From the NCBI GenBank assembly GCA_025766275.1, contig JAFKAC010000020.1, positions 496,001-560,000 on the forward strand: 64,000 nucleotides of DNA. Direction: 5' to 3'. Below the pieces are notes generated by a model, which was given only the letters and a program-made list of their open reading frames with translations, ran no database searches and was not told the origin of the DNA. This document shows, in pieces, positions 51,409-64,000 of the stretch; position 1 is the stretch's first letter; each line of letters begins with the position of its first letter. Origin of the DNA: Lactarius indigo. Lineage: Eukaryota > Basidiomycota > Agaricomycetes > Russulales > Russulaceae. The position numbers were made by a program, and so were the translations under genes.

Positions 51409-53697
51409 AGTGATGAGGCTGGATGAAGGCTGGAGAGGTCAACGAGAGGCCACAATGCAAGACTTTGTGATGCGGGCTGAATCACGTGATTATTCCTTAT
51501 TTGTGCTGCCGACTCCTGCTCTTACCACAATAGGTACCGTATCTGTTATGATGCATAGTATCATAGAAAGGAAATTGACTGGGTGGGAGCGCGATACATG
51601 GTGGAGGAATTAATGTAGCTCAAACGGGGAAGCCCTTTGGATCCAATAAAGGCCACTGTCTCACCACAGTCAACTGTTCGACATTGGGCGTCTCAAAGAG
51701 AGAATTGTCCTTGGGGCTGCTACATCGGAACGATACATCAAGTCCACGGCGATGCTGTCAATCGTGACAGTATATACGCAATAAAGACGCCCCTCCCACG
51801 GTGGAGTGGACATGACGCGTCCTCCGGGGGACAAAGTGGTACTCCGCTGGGTGATTGTGGAGTTCACCAGTTCACCTCTGGCAGCGGTCCAACATGGCAA
51901 TTTCCATCTTCCCATGCGATGATGGCGTGCAAGGCGGCACTATTCCCGGAAGGATGCACGAGGGTTTGTTATTAAATTTTCAAAGAACGCTCATGTGTGG
52001 CGCAAATACCGCGTCGGACGTGCTGGAGATAAGGATAACGGAGAATCCTTATGGCAGGTGGATCAACTAGATACTATCATAGAACATGCATGAGAACACG
52101 AGAAGAAAAGACGAGGGGCGTCCCCACCAGGAGGGGCAACCAGGCACGGCAGAGTCTCGGCAGTCAGTTATGTGGTCCCGTACAGTGGCTTCGGTTATTC
52201 AGGTGCGAGGAGGGCGGCCGTGCTAGGGTTATACACACGCCCATATACAGCACAATCATTCAGTTGAAAAGGGTCGCGGGTATACTGTAATGCCTCCCCC
52301 GAGCATCCGGGAGTCGGCCTATCGAACAGATGGCCATTTCCTGTACTCAAAAACACGCATGATGGATAGCCAGCTCACGAAAGCTTCACCATACTGTATG
52401 GAGCAATCCGACATTTCGACGAGATCAGCGTGGACATGATCTCCATGGGACAGGCACGAACTATCTTCAGTCGTTCTATCTTCAGTCGTGCCACCTAGGC
52501 TACTACTACTGTAATAGTAGGCGTCTAGGCTGGCTTCGTCTTTTCATGAACCCAAAAACGCCGCATCGCAGTTTTCCCATCGGCTCTCCCCGCTCTGCTT
52601 GTTGTCCGGCAATAGCACCGGGATAAAAGTCGGATGGCCCGAAGGCTACTGCCGAGCGAAGGCTGCTGCTGTAAATGTTGACCCGAGGCATGACGTGTAC
52701 GCAGTTTCGTCTACGATGCTGCGTGCGATACCATACAGCACCGTAGAAACAGTCGTGCGCTTCTTGGAGCCGATCTCATCGGTAGGGCCACCTATCCACC
52801 GAGGACGATGGTGCGTGTACAACTTACTGTGCTGGTCATTTTAGATCGCGACATCATAATGTCGTGATTACCAGTCACAACAGCCGGGGTTAGTTTCTCC
52901 ATAATAATAATGCAACTGCCAGTCGTTGACAGCAGCACTAGAGTAAACAACCTGTCCAATTCGAATGGATTTGCATTAATGCCTCTGTGCGATATCAGGC
53001 CGGGCGGGTCTCTGGAACCGAGGTTGCCCGCTCAATCTGTGGCACTCGCGATGCCGGAAGCCGCCGCCGCCACCACTCACGCACGCAAGACACAGGGACA
53101 GTCAGAGAAGTGCTGTGAGTAGTATATCACCACATGAGGGTAGTTTCATCGGGCTTAGATCGCCGTAGATCTGCTCAGTAGGCGAACGGACGACCTCCCG
53201 TCAATGTGCATGAGCTCATGCGAGGCCATTCTTTGACTGACGTGACTGGCTGCCTGCGCAGCACCGGTGCCAATACCACGAGCCGAAGAAGTTCAAAGAC
53301 CCATGATGCTGTAACGTCAGACTGGTACACTCCACCGACGCGGGGACACATAGCCGTGACGAGGTCAGCTACGTACAGCTGCGACGAAGCCCATACCGTA
53401 CAGCTCATACCAAACTCGGACACCGCCCTTCTCGCTCTACGAAACAATGATTGGACTGGGAGCCGTAAGCATTCCGAGAAGTCCCTTTCCACATTCGCTA
53501 CAATGCAACATGGCGCGGCGTGTCGCCGGCGTGCATCTCCCGCCTCAGTTCATGCATGCATGCAAGGACGCACGCATGTAGCGCGCTGACCGAGGTGCTG
53601 ACATGGCAGCGCACAGTGCCTACGACCCTCGGAGTGTCTGTCTATTGATGATGCGGAAGTCGAAGCGGAGATCCCCGCGATAAGAGCAAAGCAACAT
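51409..53697. other. Intergenic, no gene supported
   Basis: Open frames occur on both strands but none shows a domain or splice chain I can support. The first few hundred bases upstream of 51408 should contain the MPP6 promoter; no clear TATA box was identified. Confidence 0.45.
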
Positions 53698-53852
53698 CTA
53701 CTCCGCTTTTAACAACTTCTGTCTGGGATCGCTGACCTACAGAATTCCAGAACCCGCCCGCCCCACTGCCTGACGACTCACCGAAGTGGAAGCGGGAGGC
53801 TTGGGCTTCTTGCCAACCAACGGCAGCAGAGAACGTGACCACTCTTGTTCCT
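53698..53852 (-). other. Possible last two exons of an unidentified gene
   Basis: Minus-strand segments 53852-53782 and 53736-53698 join across a 45-nt GTGAGT...TAG intron to read EQEWSRSLLPLVGKKPKPPASTSVSDPRQ and then a short tail to TAG at 53698-53700. The upstream exon could connect through the strong donor GTAAGT near 54208, but that intron would be about 360 nt. I do not recognise the product, and chance remains possible. Confidence 0.25.
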
Positions 53853-56043
53853 CTGCAGTTTCTTTTTCTTTTTTTTGGGAGCCCGTCGATCATCGTCATC
53901 ATCTCTGGCCAAGTTCCAAGCTCGAGTCCGAGTACTGAAGTACTGAAGTACTGGGTCTGAAGCAGACGGGGTGACATCGTCCTTCCTTCTCGGTTGCGAC
54001 TCGCCCTGGGGGATTAGATATCGATCCCCCCGCGGCGTCGGGGATGGTGGCGGTGGCGGCAGGGGGCGCACCGAAACCCAGTCAGACGAGCAGACGCCTG
54101 CTGCTGCCCAGACAGAGAAGCAAACGAAACGAACGTAATCATTTTGCAGGGTCGCAAGCATCCCTTCGCTTATGTGCGCGGAGGAGAGTGAGAACGCGGG
54201 ATTCAACTTACTTGCCAGCTCGCGGTTTGCGCGGATTTTGAACCCGGTGTGAGCGCGCGAGTGCTGTGAACACACACCTGGGCGGTGCGATTGTCGCCCC
54301 TTCGTTCACGGGCTTACTCCCCGTACTGTACAGGTGGCGTATCGTGTGGCTGGCTTACTAGCTTCCTTATGGATCAAGCTTTCTTCTCCCTTTGATTAGG
54401 ATCTTCGATTGAGGGGGATTGGGGTGAAGTCACAATCCATCTTCGATTGTTATCCGACGCTTGGGCGTAGTATCCGCTACTTACATAGGACGAAAACGAG
54501 AGTGTTGGTGAGTTTAGTGCGGGATAACGAAAATGGGATGATTGCCATCCCATTTTTCCAAAATTAGCAAACCAAAATCTTGGCTCTAATTTTGAATGAA
54601 ATCGGGTGGCAAGTCCACGCAAGTCTGAAACCTGAGTACAATATGCGACTGAGAAAAGGACAGAAAAAAGGACAACAGAATATCATAGCTCAAGCCAAAA
54701 AAGAGATACACTTATGTTGACGCAAGTGCATACTTCAAAAGATCTGAATAGATCAATACTTTCCCTGCATCTTCTCTTCCCAAAAGAATATTCAGTATGG
54801 TCTCTAGTGTGTATAGATATAAGATCATACAATAAAATAAAGATCGGCGTAAAAGTAGGATCACGAAAAATCGACAATGGTGACGGGACGGTCCAGAAGA
54901 CATTACACCGCGATCCCCGGATCCTGGTGGTTCTGACATTCCTGTCAAGATTCCTGCTGCCTTCTTGGCTGCCTTAGTATACATTGCCAGAGCAGATCAA
55001 TATCCAGAGGCAGTTGAGAAACCCCCACGAGGACAGGTGACAGAAATGTGACCCAATATAGAGCGAGATTCGTTCCAAGGGGAATTCCCACGGGAAGCCC
55101 CCACGGCGCGCAATGCAAGGGTATCCCCCCCCTCAATTAATTTCATATCTGTAGAATGATTATCAGCATGTGACCAGGAAGAACACACACCTTAGCCTCT
55201 AATCAGCCAACAGTAGGAATCCGTCCTAATCTGACACTTTCAGGGTGAGGGGGGTAGTGGTGGGGTTCTATTGCGTCCGACAGGCACCCAACGATGGCCG
55301 TCGCCACTGACACACATCACATGCAAGTTGAGAATCGGAGAATCAAGGAGATCGGGGATCGGGGAGAGGTTGTGTTATGTGGGCGCGTGTGTATGTGTCG
55401 TGTCAGCGGCGTCGGGAGACAGACAAGTAGAATGGAGTTTGGAAGCGATTCGGACAGAGTTGGGGGGCTGTCTAGCGAGACGTCGCGGCTGCTTTACACG
55501 CCAACACATGATACATGATCTTGCATGATGCATGATGCATGACGCGTGATGCTATTATATTGCAATAGTACTGCTACCAGTGTGTATACACACACGACCA
55601 GCTAACTGAGTTAGTGCCGAATGGCTGGAAGGATTGCGAGTGAACTCGTTTCGTGTACAGTATATTCCGTTGTCCATTCAGACAGTATACGATCGCCTAT
55701 GACAATCCAACTTGAAACCACCGTCTCGCTTGGACTTTTTCTTACGTGTAGCAAAAGAGCCCGGTTTGCATTTCAGTTGGGGCAGTGAAACTTGTGGTGC
55801 GGACAAGAGACACCGCTAGCTTGACAAAATCATTTTTGCATTGAAGCAGCCTACTATTAAATCAACTCGGCATCGATTAGCCTCGAGATATTTAGATTAT
55901 ACATGGGCTAGGCACATGCATAGAAAAACGTGGTGCTACAAGATGGGCATGGCAAAACAAACATATAGGGATGTCGGTGATGGTGGGGGCTTAGTATGGC
56001 TGTCCGGGCAACGTACAAAAAAGTTGAAGAAAAAAATAGGCCC
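53853..56043. other. Intergenic, no gene supported
   Basis: Apart from possible upstream exons of the weak gene near 53.8 kb, no coding signal is convincing. At 53931-53953 the 8-mer GAAGTACT is repeated three times, and at about 55502-55551 a TGCATGA-type motif recurs several times. Both are short tandem repeats. Confidence 0.4.
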
Positions 56044-58099
56044 TCAGTTGCTGATCTCATCACGGAAACCCTTCTCGCTCCCTACTTCGCCCGGAATCTC
56101 CTCGAGCTACGAAGCGGCGTGAATAACTCACGGGAGGGGAACGGAGGGAATATATACACACCTCGTCGAGGTCAATGAGTGCCTGTTTAATTATTTCGAT
56201 AGCTTTCTGGAGGTCCTCCTCAGAGATGACCAACGGGGGTGCGAACCGGATGCTGCAATTTCGAACTCATCAGTGTGTTCCATGTTTTTTAAATTAGGAA
56301 AACGCGCGTACATGTTCACGTGCGTCGGTTTGGCAAGGACGCCCCGGCTCTTGAGCAGCAGGCAGAGCTGCCACGCTGTGCGTCCGCGCGTGCTCGCTTT
56401 CTCATCCATGACGACAGCATTGAGCAGCCCGCGCCCGCGCACCTCCTGGATAAGTGGTGAGCGCAGCGCGCGCACGCCACTGCGGAACTGCTCGCCCAGC
56501 CGTTGGGCGCGCTCCGCGAGCCGCTCCTCGATCAGGACGTCCAGTGCAGTCATCGCCACGGCGCAGCCGAGCGGGTTCCTATCCGAATAGATGCACGCGC
56601 ATAGGCAGAGAGATGAGCGTGAGAATAGGGGAGAAGAAAGGGAGCGCACCCGCCATAAGTGCTCCCGTGCTCGCCGGGCCGGACGCACAGCATCACCTCC
56701 TTGTCCGCGAGCACTGCGGACACGGGGTACACGCCACCGGAGAGGGCCTTCCCGAGAAGGACGACATCCGGTCGGATGCCCTCGTGTTCCACACACAAAA
56801 ACTTTCCCGTCCGCGAAAGGCCCTGTCCGATACCATATGATCAGCATCAAGTTTGCCCGAACACTTGGGCGTGACTCACCGTTTGGATCTCATCGCAGAT
56901 GAGTAAGACGTTATGCTGCGTGCAGAGCGCGCGGACTTGGCGGAGGTACCCCTGTGGGGGGACGACGATCCCTGCTTCACCTTGGATAGGTTCGATGAGG
57001 AATGCGGCGACGTCCTTGCCGTGGAGCTCGAGCGCTCGCCGGATGTCTTCAATTTCACCGTATCGAATGGTGTGAATGGCATCACCGTCATTGTATGTCG
57101 GACCCACGCCTGCAAGGTATGGTCCGAAACCATTCCGACTCTCCGGGTCGGTGCTCATGCTGGACATATGGAAAACCGACATCAAGAGCTGCTAATAACT
57201 CGAATGGAAGGTCGGTCTCTCACCTAATGACGCCAATGGTCCGGCCGTGGAAGTTGCCTGCGACGCTGAGGACAATGGCGCGACCGTCAGGGACGCCTTT
57301 CTTCTCATATGCCCATTTGCGCGCCAGCTTGATGCTCGTTTCGACGGCCTCGGCGCCCGTGTTCATGGGGAGGACCATGTCATAACCAAAGAGCTTGGTG
57401 ACCTTTTCCGCGAAGGCGCCGAAAACGGAGTTGTAGAACGCCCGCGAGGAAAGGGTGAGGCGCTGGGCCTGCTCCACCAAGGTGGCCACGATGCGGGGGT
57501 GGCAGTGCCCTTGATTAACGGCGCTGTAACCAAACCAAAGTAAGTTCCGAGAATCGATGGGGCAAGAAAAACACGGAAAGGCGGCACTTGGTGCGCAGCA
57601 ATCCAGGAAATGAACATGACGTTTAATAAGGCTATCGGAGGCCGAGAAGGGGCGACCCCGACGGCTCGCGCATGCGGGGCGAATGAAGAAGCGGTGCTTA
57701 CGAATACGCCGAAAGCATATCAATGTATTCCTTCCCTTCTGGATCCCATACCCTGTTCTCGTCGCCCATTAGTTGTGCTCGCCACGTCATTGAGCTTAAT
57801 GGAGCCACTCACTTGGCACCAAGTGCCCTATCAAAGACGATTGGCAAGGGGTGATAGCTAGCAAATGCCGATCAGTATCGATGAATTATAGCCGATAAAA
57901 TGGACGATGTTTACTTGTGTGCTCCGAATTCGTGCTCAAGCCGGATCACGTCCGCGGAAGACAGATGGACTGGCTGTGCAGAACTCTTTGGCTGGTCGCG
58001 TGCTTCGGCGGTTACGGCGGCGGCGACCGCAGAGGTGTTTTTGCCGTTGGCGTGCCGCGTAACGCCGTTGTCGTGGGGATGCAGTGCTACGGGTGCCAT
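56044..58099 (-). CDS. CAR2: Ornithine aminotransferase
   Basis: This PLP enzyme transfers the delta-amino group of ornithine to 2-oxoglutarate, giving glutamate semialdehyde and glutamate in arginine catabolism. Nine minus-strand exons: 58099-57915, 57857-57813, 57752-57702, 57523-57224, 57159-56880, 56822-56650, 56578-56312, 56252-56162, 56106-56044. All phases agree and give 484 residues. Landmarks: [83 protein letters not shown] (Asp283, contacts the PLP ring), LGKALSGG (Lys312, Schiff base), [23 protein letters not shown]. The end, [14 protein letters not shown], is typical of fungal forms. The first 50 residues (Ala/His-rich) have no clear targeting signal; fungal OAT is usually cytosolic. 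Donors are mostly GTGAGT/GTAAGC; exon 6 uses GTGCGC. Confidence 0.95.
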
Positions 58100-61000
58100 G
58101 TTCGAATGCTTCTTATTCGGTAGAAAACGAGTTATTATGGGTGAGCGTGGTCTGTTTCTCTCTTTGCGGGTGCGAGTGCGAGTGCAAAGTGGTGTCTCGG
58201 CGAGAAACACGAGGCCGGTCTTTATAAAGGCCAAATGTCCCAGGCTCGGGCGGACCATCCCGCACTCCCGACTTGAGTATTTCCGAAACTCTATGCCTGT
58301 TTTTCCGGATTGTCTCCGCATTGGTTAGAGTGTAGGGTAGTTTCAAATGGTTTCTCTAAAGTTTGTTTCGTGCAATGCCTCTCCCGGCCTCGGATTGACC
58401 TCACTCTGGATACCAGCGCAGCTTGAACGCAACGAATATTGTCACGTCAACCCCACAGGATGGGGTATCGATGACGCCTTAAGGTTCTAGATTTTTGCCT
58501 CTGTCACGTTACTATCTGCGAACGAGGGTACAACCTCATTAATTCCTAGGCGATCACCTGCTCTGGCTTCTTAAGTGCATCTAGGCTCTCCAACTGGTTC
58601 GGAACTGTGCGCAAGCCCTTCATTGTCCACTTTGCGGGGCTCGGAGTTGTAAACGGCGTCATGGCCGCGGTGCCTTTACCAGCCAGCCCACTGGGCGGCC
58701 ATAGTCTTTACCGTCGATGGATGGTCATTTACTTTGGTAGGTGTAGCACAGTACTTGGTTCACCATTCGAAAACAAAGCGATGACAATAATTGGATCCTA
58801 GTACATCAGGAGCGCACATACAGTACCTTATGGGCGATCCCTCCGTTCCGTTCCCTGTCTCCGATTATAGGCGCTTGGAGGGACGCTGGCCTCCGTACCA
58901 CATGGTCGCAGCCCTCGTAATGTATGGGATTCCTTGTGACCTTCATCAAGTTTCTGCGGGCCGCCTGGTTAACTTTTGCCTCTCAGCTTCCAGATCTGGC
59001 CCATCATGACAGGCTTCCGTACACCGCTTGGCCCCAGCTCTTGTACTTACAATGGGCTACGAGATTAGGTTTAAAGCATCGCGGCTTTCTTGAATGCACC
59101 AGACAATTCACTTTTCTGGGGTGACTTGCCTGAGTGAAAGCGCGAGGCCTGCGAGGTGTCATTACGCTACTTGCCCAGCACCGTGAGTTTTTCTGTATCG
59201 ATCGGCAAGAGCAATGATGTAACAAGTTTCCCAAGTCTCACAATTAAAGGGTCGTCCGCAGGATCAAATACGCGCGTGCCCCCTACCTTCACTGGGATAT
59301 ATAGCACGTGCGCGACACGGCACGGTCGCGGCAAACGGTCGTCGTCCATCAGGATTGATTGGCTTGGAACTTGCGCATTCGGAGATGGATAGCTTGTTTC
59401 CATGTACCCCATCCATGGCCAGCAGCGAAGTTATGCCATCACACACGCTCGAGCGCCCATTGGCGTCTGATATGGACGTAGTGACGGCACAGCACTCATT
59501 CGGCCTCAGGTTCGAAGTCCTGCCGGGTCAGACGTGAGAGATCGCAACTCGATGTATCCGCGTGTTACTCACGAGGCCCGCGAGCATACGATGCAGTTGG
59601 GCCAAACACGTGTAATCTTCATTTCCCCCGAGCTCCATCAGAAAAAAGAAGAAAGGGTCGAAAAAAGCTCGCGCCTGTCGTCGTCCTCGAGGCGCCCACA
59701 CCCCTGTTTATCGTCCGACCATCAGCCGCCGAAATTGTCGGATGTACCGCACCGCATCACACCCCCACCATCGCGCTCTCCCCGCCCATGCCACGCCCAT
59801 TAAAAGGTGCGCCAGGATCAAGATCCCATAGTGTTGTAATCTAATCTAAGATCCTGTCGTGCATCGCGGGACGAACCGAGATGTCGTGTCGATCCCCTTG
59901 CAGAGCACGCCGCGCACCCACATCCCGTGCATCACTTGCAGTATCAATCCACTCGAGCTGGCACCTACACCTACGTTCTTCATACCTCCACTAGAATTAG
60001 TGCCCCACGCTATGATTGCAAGTCAGACTATATTGTTGGCCGGATCGGGACGGCTACCAATGCTAAGAAAGAAAACACCTATTCCACGATGACCACTATG
60101 ATTAGGCCCCCTCGAGCTCCTATTCATAGCGATCGACCATGATGTGCGCCTTCCGTCGCGTCTGAGTCATGTCGCGACTCTAGGCTGTTACCGCCTTCGC
60201 AGTCTAGGCGAGGAGGACGTACTACATGAAACGGTTTCCCCGATCGCGATCGAGTCTGCGTTTCCTTCCCCTTCCTTTTTGCTCGGGGCTACGGACGGTG
60301 GCGTTCCGGCGTGCGGCGTGCGTCTAATATCGTATTGCTTTGCTATCGGGGCTCACGACAAAACACGATTGGTGGTTGACCCGAGCTGTGGGGCCCTATG
60401 CGCACTTGGCACTTGCGCCGCTACCGTACAAGCAAACAGGTGAGTTCCCAATGGCGAGTCCCGCAGCTAACTGGTGCCGGTCCCTTGGCGGTATCTGCCA
60501 CGTCATCGTCGTGGCGCGCGTCGGTGTCAGTGTCCCCTTTGTGTCAGTGGGGTGAGGTGCTCTGGTAAGTTTCGGTCTATGTGCTTTCCGGACGCCGGGC
60601 TGACCCGTTGCGGCATCAGATTCAAGTGGGGCATGATGTCCCGAGTCCAAGTCCCATCCCGGCAGCTGCCAATCATGCCTGCTTCCATTCCAGTCAAATC
60701 AACGATAGGAAATAGTGCGACTGGTAGATTAGCAATTTCTACGTACCCGGATCCAACTAGTCCTATCTAGTAAGTCGAGAAGAAGGAGCTCTGATCTATG
60801 CCCGCTTGATAAGTTGATAAGTACCTCCCTGATCAAGTAGGACAGAACCAGCGGCTGCTGCTCCTTTTTCGTGACAGCTTCCCTCGCTCCCCCTTTCCGT
60901 ACTCAGGTTTAATTTTAGCGTCACGACAACAACGTCCAGATAACGCTGGCCGACACACTTCTTTCCTGGTGGCCCTGCGTACGACTCCCGGGAACGAGGC

Positions 61001-62645
61001 CCGTGCAGGATCTGGCTTATCATGAAAATGAAACGAACGGAGCTTTCCAGTGCCCTTGGGCCTTCTTCGGCACCACGATAAGATACCCACTGGCAGCACG
61101 CACGTTACGGTACGTGTCACCACTGCTACCGCGTCAATAACACGTTCATAATGTACATCATCGTGCATCATGTTTCATTGCTCTGGGGGGGCTGGTATCA
61201 TAGAACTTTCCGAATGGAACCCAGCCCACCTCTTCTGCGCGGCCAGCTCGGTAATGAATATGACTGCCGCCCACTTTTCCAACTTATCTGGGAAACCAGA
61301 AACAAGCGGTCTCAGGCGGCTGATTGGTCCCCAATTTCCAATGTAGACAACACAATTTGTCCTGAAGGAATGATTCCCAATCAATGAGAGCGTATCGGAA
61401 ATCTTGGTTCCTCCCCCGCTACAGTACTGTACCCCCTTCCATTGTCAATACCCCAACTAGGTGCAATCGATTTTGGCCTTCCCCTCCGCCCCCTCCGCCC
61501 ATTTTGGACAAACCAAAGCAGACTTTTCCCCCCTCTCTTACATGGTCATTCACCGATCACCATTCCTGCCCAATTCCGATTCCCAGATGGCCACTGGCAG
61601 ATGGCAGATACCATACATACGTTTGGTCATGACAGTACGTGACGGATTTGAGAAGTTGAAAAAATAAGCTAAATTACGTTAATTTTTTTTTTACATGATA
61701 CCTCTGCCACCGTCCGTCAACTGGTGCTAAGTTACTGCGGCTTGTACCCACCATCCATCCAAGCCAAGTCGTGCCAAGTAAGCTCCTGTCACCAGCAGAA
61801 GCGGGGGCTTTCGGTCGCCTGCTGACACCCTGCATGAGGAAACATTCGTTCTACGGAGGTCGTAAACTTACCGGGGTCGTTCTCTAGGCACCAAATATTC
61901 TGTGGGAGAAACGAAATGTCCTCGCCATCGCCGACGGGGAACGCGAAATGGGTTCATAAAAAAACAGGCGCCACATTTTTTTGGTCGCTCTACACTGAGT
62001 AGTACAGTACTAATATGTTTATTAGCGGCTCTCATGGGTTAACTTACCCTGTACTTAACCAAGGCCAGGATGTCGCTCATCAGGTCAATACCGTAACTTC
62101 TGTCGGCTACCTCCTTTAATTAGCCTGCACTTCACCGATTCACGCGCCGAAGGTTGAGCCAACTGGAAAGAATCTCGCAATCGAATTTCACCGGTTTTTT
62201 GCAGAAAAACGGCATCTTGCGATTTGTATAACTAAGACGACCCTGGTCTATAGTAGCTAGCCCTAAGTTGAGGCATTGAGGTCCCCAGAAACGATCACTC
62301 GGTCGGAAGTCGATCTGTGGCGGCGGGCTGGCAGGTTTGATCAAGGTGAGGGTGTTGTGTATATGGTAACTACCGAACCAAGAAGAAAAAAAAGTACAGT
62401 AGATCAATTAAAGATCAACCAAAGCCAAAGCGAGATGAGCCGTTGTCCACGATGTGTGTAAATGCGAGGAGGTACCATGGTTATAGATATAATATGCGTA
62501 TCATCTGTACTTCGAGTCATGCGAGAGAGAGAGAGAGCAGATAGATCGTCGTGGTCGTCGTCAATACCTAAAAGGCGGGTCATATGCATTGCGGTGTCGT
62601 GAATGTGGGCTCCCGCACACGAGCCTCGCCAAAGTCGTCAAATCG
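58100..62645. other. Intergenic, no gene supported
   Basis: The first few hundred bases contain the OAT promoter region; no classical TATA box at a convincing distance was found. The remaining 4 kb holds many short open frames on both strands without recognisable domains. A GGTTCGA motif at 59509 looked like a tRNA B box but does not fold as one. Confidence 0.45.
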
Positions 62646-64000
62646 TCATGACCGCATCTGCAGCTCTGCTGGCCACTCCTTGCGCGGCATCCACCGCCCA
62701 TCCAGGTCGAATCGGGGATTGCGGGGGTACTCGAGCCCCAGGTCCTTGTACGACCCGATGGGGACTGTTCAACGGCAGGATCAGAGAGGTGAATGATAAA
62801 AAAAAGAGAAAGTAAGGAGACATACGGAGCCACGTCCATGTGCGCGGACCAAACACTTGTTCCCAGTGCGTACGCACGTCGCCGAGCCACCACAAGTTGC
62901 CTTCGTGTCCGATGCGACCCCACTCGGCGTCCCACACTTGCCGCGTACGGCGCTTCGCTCTGCGACGCCCACCCGAGGTAGGTTCGATTAGCCCAAATGT
63001 ACAACCAACGGAGGAGAGAGAAGACGCACACGCAACCCCAGAACGGATGCATGTTGTTCAGCGTCTCGTTCTCGCGGTCCTTCATCGCGCGCGCGGCGAC
63101 ATGCTCGACCGTCGTTTGGTTAGTGCTGATGAGCACGATGTGCGACACGAGCATCGCCGACGTGAACACCGCGAACAGCCCAGATCTGGGGTGCATAGCC
63201 CGTTGTTAGAATGATCCGCGCATAGAAGGAAGACAAGTCGCACAGGACAATCACGACGATGTGTTGCGCGTCGGTAGTCGTGTCCGGGCGTGAGGCAGCG
63301 CGCGCATTAAGCCCAACGAGTGTGGAGAATGTCCAGAGGCAGAAGAGCATGGCCCATACCACGAACACGAAGAAAAACTAGCGGCGCCGCGGGTACGAGT
63401 TAGCTAACTCATCCTCCCAGACGAAGGGACATGGCGAAAATCACCTTCTGATTTTGTGCACCAACGCACTGCCCGATCCCTACGGAACCAAATCGTCAGC
63501 CCCCCGATAGACCAATCGGTACTCAGAGAAAGAACAAAAAAGGGTCGTGCTCACAAGGACAGTGATGATCATACTTCAAGACACACTACCGTATAGAAAC
63601 CGCCCCCATCAGATCCCCATCACCTTCTCGTGAAACAAAAGAAACAGGGACGCACCGTGCCGCACGCTCGGCAATGATGTGTCCGCGGTGGTTTGATAAT
63701 CGCACAGCGCCGACAATACCGATTTTCCTCGCGCAGAGAAGGGAGCATAGGCGGTTCTCTCCCCTGGGCGGGTGTCGCCTGTTCCCGCTTGGGCCGTTGG
63801 GAGTCTTCTCCGTGCGGCTTTTCTGATGGTGGAAGCCGGGAGGCGGCGTACGATCCAGTACGTGCGCTGTTTTCGGTGCTTGGTTGCGTCGAAGGGGGTT
63901 GCGAGTGGAGCGTGCTGGACCCGCGCGACTGGTGACGCGTCCGCGTTGGTTGAGAAGAGATGGGTGAAGGCGAGGTGAGCGAGGACGAGGAGGGCGGTAT
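62646..64000 (-). CDS. DHHC palmitoyltransferase, 5' end beyond the window
   Basis: A membrane enzyme that attaches palmitate to protein cysteines. Minus-strand exons in phase: 64000-63656 (partial), 63585-63555, 63479-63445, 63377-63244, 63185-63030, 62959-62826, 62764-62646. The zinc-finger/catalytic region reads RYCRRCAIIKPPRTHHCRAC, then CVLKYDHHCPW, then IGQCVGAQNQK; the catalytic cysteine is in DHHC on a 31-nt exon. Two membrane segments follow (FFFVFVVWAMLFCLWTF; SGLFAVFTSAMLVSHIVLI), then the TTxE motif (QTTVEH) and a PaCCT-like motif (GNLWWLGDVRTHWEQVFG). The end is typical (PRNPRFDLDGRWMPRKEW). The order suggests the Pfa3/Pfa4 type, but the subfamily is uncertain because the N-terminal membrane segments lie outside. 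A low-complexity Ser/Pro-rich stretch precedes the zinc finger. The donor of exon 63185-63030 is the least certain. Confidence 0.92.

Noticed and set aside
54233..54247. GGTTCAAAATCC (minus strand) as a tRNA T arm
   Set aside because: The loop is one base too long and the stem arms do not pair.
57002..57385. Plus-strand open frames across the OAT gene
   Set aside because: They lie opposite exons of a well-supported gene and have no independent support.
59505..59530. GGTTCGAAGTCC as a tRNA B box
   Set aside because: The base after the T loop is not C, the T stem does not pair, and no A box or acceptor stem lies at the right distance.
1..64000. CRISPR array, rRNA genes, bacterial operons
   Set aside because: No regularly spaced direct repeats or rRNA-like sequence seen; introns and chromoviruses show that the DNA is eukaryotic.

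Overview
The window is fungal, most likely from an agaricomycete basidiomycete. Four host genes at the right have introns of roughly 45-160 nt, and their products (ornithine aminotransferase, an Mpp6-like exosome cofactor, a DHHC palmitoyltransferase) resemble basidiomycete proteins. This placement is inference; there is no rRNA or other taxonomic marker in the window.

Positions 1-40191 are a nest of transposons with no intact host gene. I name the families for this window only. A and B are related Ty3/gypsy chromoviruses: gag, protease, RT, RNase H, integrase, chromodomain, then an extra conserved accessory region. D is a different, nearly intact chromovirus (21273-31194). C, E and F are seen only as solo LTRs. 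The oldest layer visible is a Helitron RepHel gene (5191-9788, continuing 18596-about 20100). It was split by a full-length minus-strand B element (9789-18595, target duplication TCTAA) and by three C solo LTRs. A fourth C solo LTR sits in the B 5' LTR, and a variant B solo LTR sits in the B protease. Family A is present four times: A1 (1-3238, minus, runs off the left edge), A' (3239-5190, plus, 3' end only), A2 (31195-33183, plus, 3' end only) and A3 (33184-40177, minus, almost complete). A 14-bp stub of a B LTR at 40178-40191 marks the edge of the nest.

The most unusual part is element D. Between its inferred transcription start (about 21766) and the gag ATG (25180) lie 3.4 kb holding only two ATG triplets, each followed within a few codons by a stop. 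The same stretch carries three long open frames that contain no methionine codon, separated by hairpins. A, B and D all show a Tf1-like self-priming arrangement: the primer-binding site is complementary to the predicted mRNA 5' end, and the LTR carries a palindrome whose two arms are the primer-binding sequence and the mRNA start.

From 40192 to 64000 the sequence is single-copy host DNA with long gene-poor stretches. The genes are an unrecognised proline- and glutamine-rich protein (45064-46083, minus), an MPP6-like gene (50415-51408, minus), weakly supported exons near 53.7 kb, ornithine aminotransferase (56044-58099, minus, nine exons whose phases all fit) and the 3' part of a DHHC palmitoyltransferase (62646-64000, minus, 5' end beyond the window). 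The host genes have no obvious joint function. The transposon genes interact only through nesting and insertion order.
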